Part shown: piece after piece, positions 17,501 through 25,415 of the stretch
How positions within the stretch are numbered: the first letter of the stretch is position 1
Layout: each line of letters opens with the position of its first letter
From: Gammaproteobacteria bacterium
GTDB taxonomy: Bacteria > Pseudomonadota > Gammaproteobacteria > Steroidobacterales > Steroidobacteraceae
Direction of reading: 5' to 3'
Assembly (NCBI GenBank): GCA_028293765.1
Contig: JAQGOG010000099.1
Coordinates: forward strand, 1-47,068
DNA length: 47,068 bases
Program-made: the position numbers and the translations under genes
The notes under the pieces: model-generated
The model's input: the letters and a program-made list of their open reading frames with translations, nothing else
What the model was told of the DNA's origin: nothing
The model's database searches: none

Positions 17501-17642
17501 CTCGCTCTTCGTGACGAATCTGCTCAACCGGGACCCCATGATCATCCCGAATTACAACTCGCGGACGGGCTCGCAGCTGGTCAGCGACAACTACGACGCG
17601 TACGGGCGCAGCTACGAGCTGAGCGTCAACTTTCGCTGGTGA
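14511..17642 (+). CDS. TonB-dependent outer-membrane receptor
   Basis: About 1043 residues. A long signal peptide (hydrophobic VAYLALAVSVLTMTGLAAAY) precedes the TonB-box region VQEVVVTGSRI. The plug follows (PVPVTTVTTSDL...LRGLESKRTLVLLDGSRVV, GGASAQYGADAVGGVVNFVL), then a large 22-strand barrel with NPNLKPEKADTMTLGAIF and a terminal SYELSVNFRW. The aromatic C-terminal residue is the usual beta-barrel assembly signal. The plug is of the type common in proteobacterial receptors for carbohydrates, peptides or hydrophobic compounds; the substrate cannot be told. ATG 14511 follows a GGGAGGGGGG run; GTG 14436 is an alternative. It ends four bases before the convergent sigma-factor gene. Confidence 0.92.
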   Translation: MNRAGSALRGGRGSAVGQRVAYLALAVSVLTMTGLAAAYAEDDTGPVQEVVVTGSRIRQQTGMNTPVPVTTVTTSDLTALNPGASIADQLDKLPQLFQTESAQRGSGALFGNAGGTYLNLRGLESKRTLVLLDGSRVVEDDRGGTVNVGVFPTALIKSVDIITGGASAQYGADAVGGVVNFVLDRNFEGLKASAATGITAVGDGFSRKFGIAGGIKIGEKLHVTASVDYNRINQIQRDPTKLGSWFQRWGFVTNPAWKSATLTPGVPQRLTLPNVISSVHSPYGRIDTAYSTLAPSTGLGAKTVPNFPYLNYVFTPDGTGVRPFVPGSISSGSGGTQSMSGSPEYASGNAAFPGGPFGAEVKEPSAFVGFKYDLTDRVRLIAQAMYGVSESNQYNQRGLPHLQDIWYATIYSGNPFLPAAVQQAMTAQNVAAIKMLKLGQLPGLQNWADNQTNHNVHTMFTWNVGGEADLWSDWQVRANWQTGRSHKFTEVIGDLRVDREFLALDAVTGPNGTPICRVQLYNPTPAQLAASVAGKTNKFGTPLLSPVGLDNTISGCVPLNPFGQGNVSQAARDYLVGTKWGVSDVHQHFGEVILTGKLVDGWAGPISSAFGATYRKEELVQTPYPYDVESLGPPLNAPSLGIRGIPGGFTGGSPNLIQFSTVPPIQGKYDVKEAFAELQLPLFKTSTGQRLDSDFAVRGSRYSSAGSVEAHKFGLDFQVYRDLRLRGTLSRDVREATFAERFDNQGSGGTVNDPAPVGLNGATNQSFQITSVAVGNPNLKPEKADTMTLGAIFRPSFNWLNGLQLSADYYSIKVKDAIGQLGVQNITQFCYTGQTSLCQYVERDPLAGTLTRVFNPYLNIAQVKVRGIDFEGQYLAHPSLFPHVPQTLSLRAFVSRLLERTNIPTPGARPVRLEGGFDQSGANGAVLYPTWKGNLSMAYGLGSWTAQVLEEWLGVVKINTAWVEGVDVDHNTLPNYFNTNLKLAYSAEAFGSHTWEASLFVTNLLNRDPMIIPNYNSRTGSQLVSDNYDAYGRSYELSVNFRW

Positions 17643-17646
17643 CCGA

Positions 17647-18378
17647 TCAGGTGTGCTGCGCGGGTTGCGTCGGCGAGCTCGCGAGCCCTGCGGCGCTATC
17701 GCCCTCCGGTGTGAAGCTGCAGCCTGCCTCCACTAGTTTTTGGCGCAGATACGCGCGCGCGCGTTCGAGAACCAGCGCAGTCTCCGACTCGGGCTTGCCC
17801 AGGGCTTGCGCAAGAGCCGCGCCCTTGAGGCCCCGTGTAAAGCGCAGCGTGAGCGCTCGTCGCCATTGCGCGGGCATGCCGGCAAGCGCGGAGTTCACGC
17901 ACTGCTGCCATTCGGCTGTCTCGACAGCTTGCTCCGGAGTAGGAACATCGAGGTCCGGCACTACATCCTCGACCTTGAGGTCCTCATCGGGCTCGAAGAA
18001 CTCGAAGATCTGTTCGCCCAGCAGACTCACGTCTTCTTCCGGATGGGCCTCCGCAACGTCTTCTTCCTTGCTGATGGTCAGCTCGCGGCGCGCGATCATC
18101 CGCCTGACTTCATTCTGCACATAATTTCGGGCGATCCTCATCAATCGCCTTCTGAGATCCGGATCGCCTCCCAGTTTGCCGAGTTCGCGATAGGCTCCGA
18201 GCACGGCCGTGTCGATGACGTCCTCCGCGTCGATCTGTCCAGGCGGCAGGTCACCGAGTGCCTCGTAGTAACGCAGCAGATGCTGCGCGTACCGATACAG
18301 ACCGTTCAGGTATCGGCTGAGCTGCGCGAAGAACATTTCCCGGTCGCGTTGCTCTCGAGACGAAGCATCATTGGCCAT
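17647..18378 (-). CDS. ECF-like RNA polymerase sigma-70 factor with a long acidic linker
   Basis: A 243-residue protein. Region sigma2 occupies about residues 20-98 (LNGLYRYAQHLLRYY, DAEDVIDTAVLGAYRELGKL, LMRIARNYVQNEVR). Region sigma4 lies at 160-225 (VNSALAGMPAQWRRALTLRF, GKPESETALVLERARAYLR). Between them is an unusually acidic 50-residue linker (EEDVAEAHPEEDVSLL...EPDEDLKVEDVVPDLD). Sigma2 and sigma4 without sigma3 is the ECF layout. No anti-sigma gene adjoins. The TonB receptor ends four bases away tail to tail, and the flavoprotein at 18602 is divergent. The acidic linker could replace an anti-sigma factor as an internal control; that is inference. Confidence 0.78.
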   Translation of the reverse strand: MANDASSREQRDREMFFAQLSRYLNGLYRYAQHLLRYYEALGDLPPGQIDAEDVIDTAVLGAYRELGKLGGDPDLRRRLMRIARNYVQNEVRRMIARRELTISKEEDVAEAHPEEDVSLLGEQIFEFFEPDEDLKVEDVVPDLDVPTPEQAVETAEWQQCVNSALAGMPAQWRRALTLRFTRGLKGAALAQALGKPESETALVLERARAYLRQKLVEAGCSFTPEGDSAAGLASSPTQPAQHT

Positions 18379-18601
18379 AGCCTCGTAGTGAAGTCCGGCA
18401 CCACACCCGTCGCCTTGATGCGCGTCAATCCACGACGGGCAGCATGAGCGTTAGGCTCCTCGGTCGCACAGTGCCCGAAAGCAGTTGCGGCTATCCTGAT
18501 GAGGCGGGTGACGCAGCCCCGGTGCGGTCTGCAATTGCTGGGCTGTCTCGATGGCTCGGTCGCAATAGCGCAGAAGTGCCCTCGCAAAAGCAGGTCTATG
18601 C

Positions 18602-20338
18602 ATGACGCCATCTTCGCCGTCCTCGCTCATCGACCGTCGCCGTGAGCAGATGTTTCCGGTGTTGAATTCAATGCAGGTCCAGATCGCGCGTCGATTCTGC
18701 GGTGAGCCGCGACGGTTCAAACCGGATGAGATCGTATTTGAGGTCGGACAAGTGGGTACGCCCGCGTACCTCGTGCTCTCGGGTTCAATCAAAGTGACCC
18801 GGCGCAATGCGCTTGGACACGTGAGCGCGATCACCACACACGGACCGGGCGAGATGACCGGTGAAATCAGTCAGCTCGCGGGTGGTCCGTCACTCGCTCA
18901 AGGCCGAGCCGGCGTCGACGGCGCAGAAGCTGCGCCATTCGATTCCACGCAGTTGCGAGAACTCGTAGTCGCAACTGCGGAGGTCGGCGAAGCCATCATG
19001 CGTGCCTTCATTTTGAGGCGCGCATTCCTCATCGAGACCGGTGCGGGATTGGTGCTGCTCTGCGCGGGCGACACGCCGGCCGCCCTGCGCTTGCAGAACT
19101 TCCTGAGGCGCAACGCTGTGCCGTACACGATGCTCAATCCCGACACGGATCCTGACGCTGCGAGCCTGATCGACAATTTGGGCATTGCCAAAGCGGACCT
19201 GCCGCTCGCCATCTGCCCGGACGGCGCGATATTGCGCGAGCCGCACGAGAAAGCTCTTGCACAGTGTCTGGGTCTGCTGCCGAGCTTCCTGGCAGACCGA
19301 TCGTATGATGTGGCGATTGTCGGAGCCGGTCCCGCGGGACTTGCTACCGCTGTGTATGCCGCATCCGAGGGACTTTCGGTCCTGGTGCTCGACGCGCGAG
19401 CCTTTGGCGGTCAAGCGGGCGCTTCGGCGCGTATCGAGAATTACTTGGGATTTCCAACGGGCATCTCCGGCGAAGCACTCGCGGGCCGGGCGTACACGCA
19501 GGCGCAGAAGTTCGGTGCCGTGATGGCGATTCCGGCAGAAGTCAAGCTGCTGAAACCAGCCCCGAGCGACGTACAATCCAACACACACGCCTTCGAGCTG
19601 GAGCTGGACGAAGGCCAGCCCATACGCGCCTCGGCCATCGTCATCGCGAGCGGGGCGCGCTACCGGAAGCTTGACCTGCCGAACTTGAGCAGCTTTGAGG
19701 GCCGCGGCGTGTACTACTGGGCTTCACCAATCGAATCGAAGCTGTGCGCGCGACGCGAAGTCGTCGTGGTGGGCGGTGGCAACTCAGCCGGCCAGGGCAC
19801 CGTCTTCCTCTCGAGCCACGTCGCTCAAGTGCACCTGTTGGTGCGCGGTCGAACTCTCCGCGAAGGCATGTCGCAATATCTCGTCGCTCGCGTCGGGGCG
19901 CTGCCGAACGTCGAAGTTCATACCGAGACCGAGCTCACTCGGTTGATAGGGGAGCCACCCGAAGGTCTACAAGGGGTTTGCTGGCGCAATCGGTCGACTG
20001 GAAGAGAGGAAAGGCGCCCAATACGTCATGTGTTTCTATTCATCGGCGCCGTGCCGAATACCGACTGGCTCAAGGGATGCGCGGTGAGCGTGGATGCCAA
20101 GGGATTCGTGCAGACTGGGGCCCCAGGCAACTGCGCTGCGACCGCGGAGGGTATCGAACGAGGACCTCTGCCGCTTGAGACCTCCCAGCGTGGCGTGTTC
20201 GCGGTAGGTGACGTCCGCGCCAATTCGGTCAAGCGCGTATCCGCGGCGGTGGGTGAAGGTGCGGCCGCCGTCGCGCAGCTGCACGGTTATCTGCACACAA
20301 CTCGCCGGGAACACGAGTCTGCGCAACAGTCACCCTGA
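18602..20338 (+). CDS. Cyclic-nucleotide-binding domain fused to thioredoxin-reductase-like FAD oxidoreductase
   Basis: A 578-residue protein in three parts. Residues about 20-140 form a cNMP-binding beta-roll (FKPDEIVFEVGQVGTPAYLV, GPGEMTGEISQLAGG). Residues 145-225 form a glutaredoxin-like module (LLCAGDTPAALRLQNFLRR...DLPLAICPDG). Residues 230-565 form a thioredoxin-reductase fold with FAD site VAIVGAGPAGLATA, NADP site VVVVGGGNSAGQG and FAD-end motif FAVGDVRANSVKRVSAAVGEG. Where thioredoxin reductase has CATC this protein has the YYWASPIESKLC stretch, so the CxxC redox centre is missing and it cannot reduce thioredoxin the usual way. Similar fusions are known. The start is ATG 18602. It is divergent from the sigma-factor gene. 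Confidence 0.87.
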   Translation: MTPSSPSSLIDRRREQMFPVLNSMQVQIARRFCGEPRRFKPDEIVFEVGQVGTPAYLVLSGSIKVTRRNALGHVSAITTHGPGEMTGEISQLAGGPSLAQGRAGVDGAEAAPFDSTQLRELVVATAEVGEAIMRAFILRRAFLIETGAGLVLLCAGDTPAALRLQNFLRRNAVPYTMLNPDTDPDAASLIDNLGIAKADLPLAICPDGAILREPHEKALAQCLGLLPSFLADRSYDVAIVGAGPAGLATAVYAASEGLSVLVLDARAFGGQAGASARIENYLGFPTGISGEALAGRAYTQAQKFGAVMAIPAEVKLLKPAPSDVQSNTHAFELELDEGQPIRASAIVIASGARYRKLDLPNLSSFEGRGVYYWASPIESKLCARREVVVVGGGNSAGQGTVFLSSHVAQVHLLVRGRTLREGMSQYLVARVGALPNVEVHTETELTRLIGEPPEGLQGVCWRNRSTGREERRPIRHVFLFIGAVPNTDWLKGCAVSVDAKGFVQTGAPGNCAATAEGIERGPLPLETSQRGVFAVGDVRANSVKRVSAAVGEGAAAVAQLHGYLHTTRREHESAQQSP

Positions 20339-20450
20339 AGGTCATCCTGGTGACGCCCCAGGGGCCCAGCGAGGTCGCCCTCGCCGCCCGCGAGGAATTC
20401 GATCTCAAAAAACGAATCTCGACGAACCGTTGAAGCGGGGGTGGCGCTCG

Positions 20451-20645
20451 TCAGCTCACACTCTGCTGCTTATCTCGCAGATAGACGCGAACCCTCTTCG
20501 CTGAATGCCCCATCGCCTTCACGGCGGCACCGAGCTCCGCAGCAGTGCATGCGAAGGCGCGGCACCATTCTTCCACTTCGCCCTCGTCTTCCAGGTTGAT
20601 GTCGGCGTTGTATCGATCGCCGCTACTATTGCTATCCTCGCTCAT
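20451..20645 (-). CDS. DUF3606 domain protein
   Basis: A 64-residue acidic protein: MSEDSNSSGDRYNADINLED, then EVEEWCRAFACTAAELGAAVKAMGHSAKRVRVYL. The pattern (I-N-L/V-x-D-x-x-E-V-x-x-W, then L-x-x-A-V-x-x-V/M-G-x-S) is the DUF3606 family, small proteins of unknown function often linked with stress in proteobacteria. The ATG is at 20643-20645. It is a single gene with no close partner. Confidence 0.75.
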   Translation of the reverse strand: MSEDSNSSGDRYNADINLEDEGEVEEWCRAFACTAAELGAAVKAMGHSAKRVRVYLRDKQQSVS

Positions 20646-20788
20646 GTCTCACTCGCTTGGCAGAAGTCCAGTTCTCGCCACTATGAGGTCGTGGTGGAAC
20701 TGCGCGCTGACCGCCGTCAATTCCGCAGCCTGGCCGGTGTGCCATACTCTTTAGCAGCCCATGCCGAGCTCGGGTTTCGAGTGTCGAT

Positions 20789-21871
20789 GTGAGTCTCACA
20801 GTCCTCAACGTTCCGTTCCCGTTCGTGCCCGTCAATGACGATCCGATCGGCGGCGCCGAGCAGATCGTCGCACAGCTCGACCGTATGCTCGTTAGCAATG
20901 GCCATCGCTCCATTGTCATCGCCGCCGACGGATCGCGAACAGCCGGACAACTGTTGCCGCTGCCTCGCATTCCAGACGTAGTTGACAACCGGGCATGGGG
21001 CCGTGCCCATCATGGAGTCAGAAAGTCCATCGCCACGGTGCTCGCCTCTGAACCGATAGACCTCATCCATCTGCACGGATGCGACTTTCCAGCCTATCTT
21101 CCTCCGCCGGGGCCGCCCGTCCTGGGCACACTACACCTGCCGATTGGCTGGTATTCCCCGGCGGCATTCCAGTCGGGGCGGCCCTTGACCTTCTTCAACC
21201 CGGTCTCGGCAAATCAGGCGCGGACGGCGCCGCACGATCTCGAGCTGCTGCCTTTCATCGAGAACGGTGTAGCTATGGAAGACTTCCCCTGTAATGTGGA
21301 CAAGCGGAGCTTCGCTCTCGTGCTCGGTCGCATATGCCCGGAGAAGGGCATCCACCACGCCATCAGCGCCAGCGCGCTCGCAGGCGTTCCGCTGCTCATC
21401 GCCGGAGAGGTCTTTCCCTGGGCCGAGCATCAGCGCTATTTTGCGGACGAGATCGTGCCCCGCCTGGACAGACTTCGCCGTTGGATCGGACCGGTCGCGG
21501 GAGTGCCCAAACGCAGGCTCCTGGCTGCGGCTCGCTGTGTGCTCATTCCGAGTCTGGCGCCCGAGACCTCCTCGCTCGTCGCCATGGAGGCGCTGGCCTC
21601 GGGTACTCCAGTGATCGCCTGGCGAGCCGGCGCATTGCCGGAGATCGTCGATCATGGCAAGACCGGGTATATCGTAGATGACGTGGCAGGCATGGCTGAC
21701 GCCATTTCTAAGGTAGACAGCATCGATTCCGACGCGTGTCGGGCGGCAGCCCGTCATCGGTTCGCCCAGGCACGTATGCTGGAGTCATATCTTAGGCTGT
21801 ATCGGTGGCTTGCCGACCGCGGAGCGGCAAGTATCATCCGGAAAAACTCCATGGGCGCCAGAGCATGTTGA
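20789..21871 (+). CDS. Family 4 glycosyltransferase (GT-B fold)
   Basis: A 360-residue protein. The N-terminal Rossmann half carries PIGGAEQIVAQLDRMLVSNGH and LIHLHGCDFPAYL. The C-terminal half carries VLGRICPEKGIHHAI, PLLIAGE and the donor-binding ExxxxxxxE motif in PETSSLVAMEALASGTPVIAW followed by AGALPEIV. This is a retaining GT4 layout. The start is GTG 20789; an ATG at 20787 in another frame stops at once. Its 3' end overlaps the next gene by seven bases, so the two are translationally coupled. It probably builds a surface or secreted glycan; the sugar and acceptor are not visible. Confidence 0.87.
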   Translation: MSLTVLNVPFPFVPVNDDPIGGAEQIVAQLDRMLVSNGHRSIVIAADGSRTAGQLLPLPRIPDVVDNRAWGRAHHGVRKSIATVLASEPIDLIHLHGCDFPAYLPPPGPPVLGTLHLPIGWYSPAAFQSGRPLTFFNPVSANQARTAPHDLELLPFIENGVAMEDFPCNVDKRSFALVLGRICPEKGIHHAISASALAGVPLLIAGEVFPWAEHQRYFADEIVPRLDRLRRWIGPVAGVPKRRLLAAARCVLIPSLAPETSSLVAMEALASGTPVIAWRAGALPEIVDHGKTGYIVDDVAGMADAISKVDSIDSDACRAAARHRFAQARMLESYLRLYRWLADRGAASIIRKNSMGARAC

Positions 21872-22893
21872 CTCGCGGCGATTTGGGTACGCACGGGCGA
21901 TTCACGCATCCGCCGACGATCCGAATCGAGGAGATACCGTCGCTGGCTCATCTCGAGGCGCTGCGCGAAGAGTGGTCGTCACTGTGGAAATGCTGCCCTG
22001 ACGCAACGCCGTTCCAGGCTCCAGCGTGGATACTCGCCTGGGCACGCCATTTCGCCCCGGACCGCACCCGGGCCTTGGCACTCTGGCGGCGTGGTGTGCT
22101 CAGCGCGCTGGTCCCCTTTTTCACCTGGGATGGGACTTTGCTGCTGGCGGGCACGGGCCCCACTGACTACTGCGACGGCCTGTTCGCACCCGGGCACAAA
22201 GACGAGGCTGCACACATGCTCGATGCGTTAGGAAATACGGCAGAGCGCGAATTGCTGCGCCTCGACCTGCAGCAGCTCCGTGAGAGATCACCGCTGCTGC
22301 TGGCTCGCACTCCCGCTGGATGGTTGGAAGAGGTGCGCGCCGGGCCCGAGTGCCCAGTCGCGCGACTTTCGGGCAGCGCGGGACTAGATGGAATTTCCAG
22401 GGAGCGGCTGAAGAAGCTCGGCCGTATACGGCGGCATCTACAGGACGAGGACGGTTACGCGTTAGGCCCGGGAACCGACGAAGATCTCGGCAACGCTTTC
22501 GGGACACTTGAGCGCCTACACGCCCGTCGGTGGGAGGGCTGCGGAAGCCCGGGTGTTCTCGCCGATGCTCTCATGCGCGCGTTTGTTTGCACGGTCATAC
22601 CTGAGCTGAACGCGGCGGGCTTACTCCGCATTGCGCAGCTGAAAATTGGGAATCGCACGATCGCAATCGTCGTTGCAGTTCAGAGCGGCCGGGCTGCGTA
22701 CTATTATTTGGGTGGCTTCGACCCCGAATGGTCGCACGTAAGTCCAGGAACCCTCGCCATCGTAGCGGCAATGAAGCAGGCAGCCACTGAAGGGGCAGAC
22801 GAGTTTCACTTTCTGCGCGGCGGCGAAGCTTACAAGTATCACCTTGGTGCCCGTGACCGGCCAACGTATCGACGCGTGCTCAGCAGGTCCTGA
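21865..22893 (+). CDS. CelD/FemAB-like GNAT-fold acyltransferase
   Basis: A 342-residue protein with IEEIPSLAHLEALREEWSSL, FQAPAWILAWARHFAP and ALALWRRGVLSALVPFF in the first half, and a GNAT fold in the second (LLRIAQLKIGNRTIAIVVAV, AAYYYLGGFDPEWSHVSPGT, FHFLRGGEAYKYHLG). These are signatures of the BcsL/CelD acetyltransferase family found in exopolysaccharide and cellulose loci. ATG 21865 lies inside the stop region of the glycosyltransferase gene (seven-base overlap). Likely role: acylation of the glycan made by the upstream enzyme. Its last 14 bases overlap the convergent GNAT gene. Confidence 0.83.
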   Translation: MLTRGDLGTHGRFTHPPTIRIEEIPSLAHLEALREEWSSLWKCCPDATPFQAPAWILAWARHFAPDRTRALALWRRGVLSALVPFFTWDGTLLLAGTGPTDYCDGLFAPGHKDEAAHMLDALGNTAERELLRLDLQQLRERSPLLLARTPAGWLEEVRAGPECPVARLSGSAGLDGISRERLKKLGRIRRHLQDEDGYALGPGTDEDLGNAFGTLERLHARRWEGCGSPGVLADALMRAFVCTVIPELNAAGLLRIAQLKIGNRTIAIVVAVQSGRAAYYYLGGFDPEWSHVSPGTLAIVAAMKQAATEGADEFHFLRGGEAYKYHLGARDRPTYRRVLSRS

Positions 22894-23437
22894 GTTCCTT
22901 CTGCATGATCTGCAGATCAACCGGCGGCGACCTCCTCTCGTTTGCAACGCCGAACTCCAACTTCGGCCGCCAGCCGACAGGGCGATACCCCAAACGCGCA
23001 TATAGGCGCAACGCGAGTATATTTTCTGGCTCGACTTCGAGCTTGATGTCGCTGGCGCCACGAGCGCGCGCTGCATCCTCGGCTGAAGCGATGATCCAGG
23101 CGCCAATCCCGCAGCCTTGCAGGGGCGGAAAGACCCGCACCGCCCACAGCGAAGGACACTGTTTCGACCCCCGACCCGTGAAGTCCAGCCACGCTTGTGC
23201 AAGCGGCACGTCATTCGACACCGCAAGCAGCATGAGTGCCGAGCCTGCCCGCTGTTTGCGAAAGGTCTCGTGGATGATCGCACGGTCACGCGTGTAGAGG
23301 CCCATCCACTCCAGTGCCAGTAGATCCTCTTGCCGGCAATGCCGTAGATGAATGTCGAGGCATGCCGTGAAGGTGCTTTGTGCAATCCTCGGACGCGGCG
23401 GCGCGCTCCGAGCTGCTGTGTATCTCCATAGATGCAC
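22880..23437 (-). CDS. GNAT family N-acetyltransferase
   Basis: About 185 residues. LDIHLRHCRQEDLLALEWMG begins the GNAT fold and ALMLLAVSNDVPLAQAWLDF follows. Then comes the acetyl-CoA loop region LWAVRVFPPLQGCGIGAWII (the Q/R-x-x-G-x-G/A P-loop appears as QGCGIGA) and the C-terminal LEVEPENILALRLYARLGY. Substrate unknown. The frame is open to 23527 and overlaps the upstream gene; GTG 23435-23437, just after that gene's stop, is chosen as the start. The 3' end overlaps the convergent acyltransferase gene by 14 bases. Confidence 0.78.
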   Translation of the reverse strand: MHLWRYTAARSAPPRPRIAQSTFTACLDIHLRHCRQEDLLALEWMGLYTRDRAIIHETFRKQRAGSALMLLAVSNDVPLAQAWLDFTGRGSKQCPSLWAVRVFPPLQGCGIGAWIIASAEDAARARGASDIKLEVEPENILALRLYARLGYRPVGWRPKLEFGVANERRSPPVDLQIMQKELRTC

Positions 23438-23451
23438 AGTGCCGCCCGCCG

Positions 23452-24294
23452 TCAGCTCGCGCCCCGCCGGGGCTCGGCCGAGCTGACGCCGACGAGTTCG
23501 TAGAGGGGCAGACGGCATTGGCGCCAATGTTCACGCCGCACTTCCGAAGCCGGTCGTCCACAGTATTCCCACGGCAGATTACGCGAATTGAGGCCTACGA
23601 AGTGAGCACCACAACTGCCGAGCTCGCGCGAGTGGGGCGGAAACGGCGAGCAGATGCTGACCTCGCTCGTCCGGACCACGGCAGGTGTCCCGGTTGACTG
23701 CAGTGCCGCGACTTGCAGGCCCTGCTCGTCGGTTTCCGAAGATAGGCGGCATGGCCGTCGTTGCAACGTGCGGCGCAGCGCACTCGCCAGATCGAATCCA
23801 GGGGGTGTGCAACGAATGCCCGTATTACGGGGCTCGGCTCCGCACATGTCAGCAAACTGCCCGAAGCAACAGCGCACATCCTCCGCCAGCACGCATAGGG
23901 GCGACTGGCCCGCAAGCGTGAGTTGCAGCGCGCGTGGCATTTTCCAGATGATGCAATCGTTATCCAGCGCGATTTCATAGCGATCCGGAAACAATCGTAG
24001 CGGGGAGAACTTCCACCCCACCCCTTCCGCCATATGCCTGTCCAGATACGGGCGCAGCCACTCCGGCAGGCGATGTGTCGCTTCGATCCATTCCACGCCC
24101 GGCGGTAGATCGCCCGTCTGTTCGCGCGCGTACTCCAGCGAAACCGAGTTGAAGCAGACGGCATAAGCCGCCTCAGTACCGAAACTCTTCGCTGCGCCCC
24201 AGATTGAGAGACGTAGCGCCTCGAAACCCTCCCCGCTGACGTCGCCGATCGTCCAGCGGATCCCCACCCGCGGTGCAGACGCAGGGGGACTCAT
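23452..24294 (-). CDS. Protein of unknown family with a glycosyltransferase-like DND motif
   Basis: A 280-residue protein I do not firmly recognise. It has IRWTIGDVSGEGFEALRLSI near the N-terminus, AAYAVCFNSVSLEYAREQTG, and EIALDNDCIIWKMPRAL at 107-123. The last resembles the metal-binding DxD strand of GT-A glycosyltransferases (hydrophobic strand, D-N-D, hydrophobic). Residues 125-160 contain five cysteines (CVLAEDVRCCFGQFADMC, with a sixth soon after), an unusual density. The gene lies directly upstream of the GNAT gene on the same strand, in a cluster with a GT4 and a FemAB-like enzyme, which supports a glycan role. Glycosyltransferase is inference. Confidence 0.6.
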   Translation of the reverse strand: MSPPASAPRVGIRWTIGDVSGEGFEALRLSIWGAAKSFGTEAAYAVCFNSVSLEYAREQTGDLPPGVEWIEATHRLPEWLRPYLDRHMAEGVGWKFSPLRLFPDRYEIALDNDCIIWKMPRALQLTLAGQSPLCVLAEDVRCCFGQFADMCGAEPRNTGIRCTPPGFDLASALRRTLQRRPCRLSSETDEQGLQVAALQSTGTPAVVRTSEVSICSPFPPHSRELGSCGAHFVGLNSRNLPWEYCGRPASEVRREHWRQCRLPLYELVGVSSAEPRRGAS

Positions 24295-24971
24295 GATTGC
24301 AGTTCATGAGGCCGGCTGTTGATGGAGTAAGCCGTGTCCGTGTCCACGCTCGCAGGTTCACTCAACATGATTTGTCCCAACTACGTTGCGGGCCATCGCC
24401 GTCTCCTGCTCCGTGGGTCTGAACCCACATGAAACGTGCGAACCGCGCTATTTATATGATGATCTACCGCACATTTATGCGCCCGTCCATGACGAGGATC
24501 AATCGGCGCCGACCACCTGATTGTTGTCGGAGCGAATGGACCAAAGGCAAGCCGTACTGGAAGTATGTGCACACGAGCGTGTGTGCGAAGTCTCTGTCTC
24601 CGTTGCCACGTCGACTCCCATTCCTCCCAAGCACCTGCACCCTCCTTCCCGCGCAGTTCGCGGTAAACCTGACCAGATCACGGGTCCTTAAGCGTCGTCT
24701 ACGCCACACAACACCTTCAACGTTGAGCGGAGTCTGGATGCGCGTGGGCGTCCCGATCACCTGTCCGCAGATGCCTTCTACGCGGCGTCTCCAGATCTAT
24801 CGCTCAAGCGAAGGGACTCTCCTAAATCCACATGTTGCGGGCAGCTATCAAGCGTGGTGAAGTAGGCCGTCCTTGGTCGAATTCATGTACTTCGCGCCCC
24901 AGACAATGCGGTATCCAAGCAAGTCCCGCGTGCCTGGGGAGAGCAGCCACCACCGCAATGGAGGCACCGCC
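24295..24971. other. Long intergenic stretch, nothing recognised
   Basis: About 677 bases between divergently oriented genes. Open frames on both strands (24429-24860 plus, 24464-24760 minus) are antisense to each other and Arg/Ser/Cys-rich, with no motif. No RNA gene or hairpin was found by eye. Confidence 0.4.
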
Positions 24972-25358
24972 ATGCCGTACCTTGATATCAGTCCGATGAT
25001 CACTGCCCTGCACACAACACCCGATGAGTTTGAACTTGTTGACGGCTGGCTAAATCATACGCGCAGCTCTCACAGCTTCAGATTGTACCTCAATGACGAA
25101 GTCGAACTCCGAGCCGCGTGCAACTGTACGCTGCTCGCCATACGGCCGGAGCAAAGGCGGGAGCTGGCAAACTGCTTCCGTGAGTGGGAGAGCAGTTATT
25201 GGCGACCGCTGCAGATCAATCGCGAATTTGCGTCGCACTTTTCGCGCAAGCCCGGATTGCATCAGATGTTGGTCGTGCTGACGGGCGGCCTGCACCGTTG
25301 GCTACTGCGCCCACATCGCTTCCGTCGGGCCGCGGGAGCTGTGATTCAGACAGGTTGA
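24972..25358 (+). CDS. Conserved hypothetical protein
   Basis: A 128-residue protein starting MPYLDISPMITALHTTPDEF. It continues ELVDGWLNHTRSSHSFRLYL and ends with LQINREFASHFSRKPGLHQM, LVVLTGGLHRWLLR. I know of no assigned function for this kind of protein. It has no signal peptide and one weakly amphipathic C-terminal helix. The ATG at 24972 has a GGAGG seven bases upstream, which is convincing; the longer frame from 24873 is not needed. It is monocistronic, with a GC-rich hairpin just downstream. Confidence 0.6.
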   Translation: MPYLDISPMITALHTTPDEFELVDGWLNHTRSSHSFRLYLNDEVELRAACNCTLLAIRPEQRRELANCFREWESSYWRPLQINREFASHFSRKPGLHQMLVVLTGGLHRWLLRPHRFRRAAGAVIQTG

Positions 25359-25377
25359 GTTAGACCGACAAGGCGAG

Positions 25378-25415
25378 GCGGCGGCCGTTCGCGACGGGAA
25401 TTGCACGGCCGCCGC
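25378..25415 (+). terminator. GC-rich hairpin downstream of the hypothetical gene
   Basis: An 11-bp perfect stem GCGGCGGCCGT/ACGGCCGCCGC (25378-25388 and 25405-25415) with a 16-base loop begins 19 bases after the stop at 25358. There is no T run, so factor-independent termination is uncertain. Confidence 0.4.

Noticed and set aside
24429..24860. 143-codon plus-strand frame
   Set aside because: Arg/Ser/Pro/Cys-rich, antisense to another open frame, no ribosome-binding site or family.
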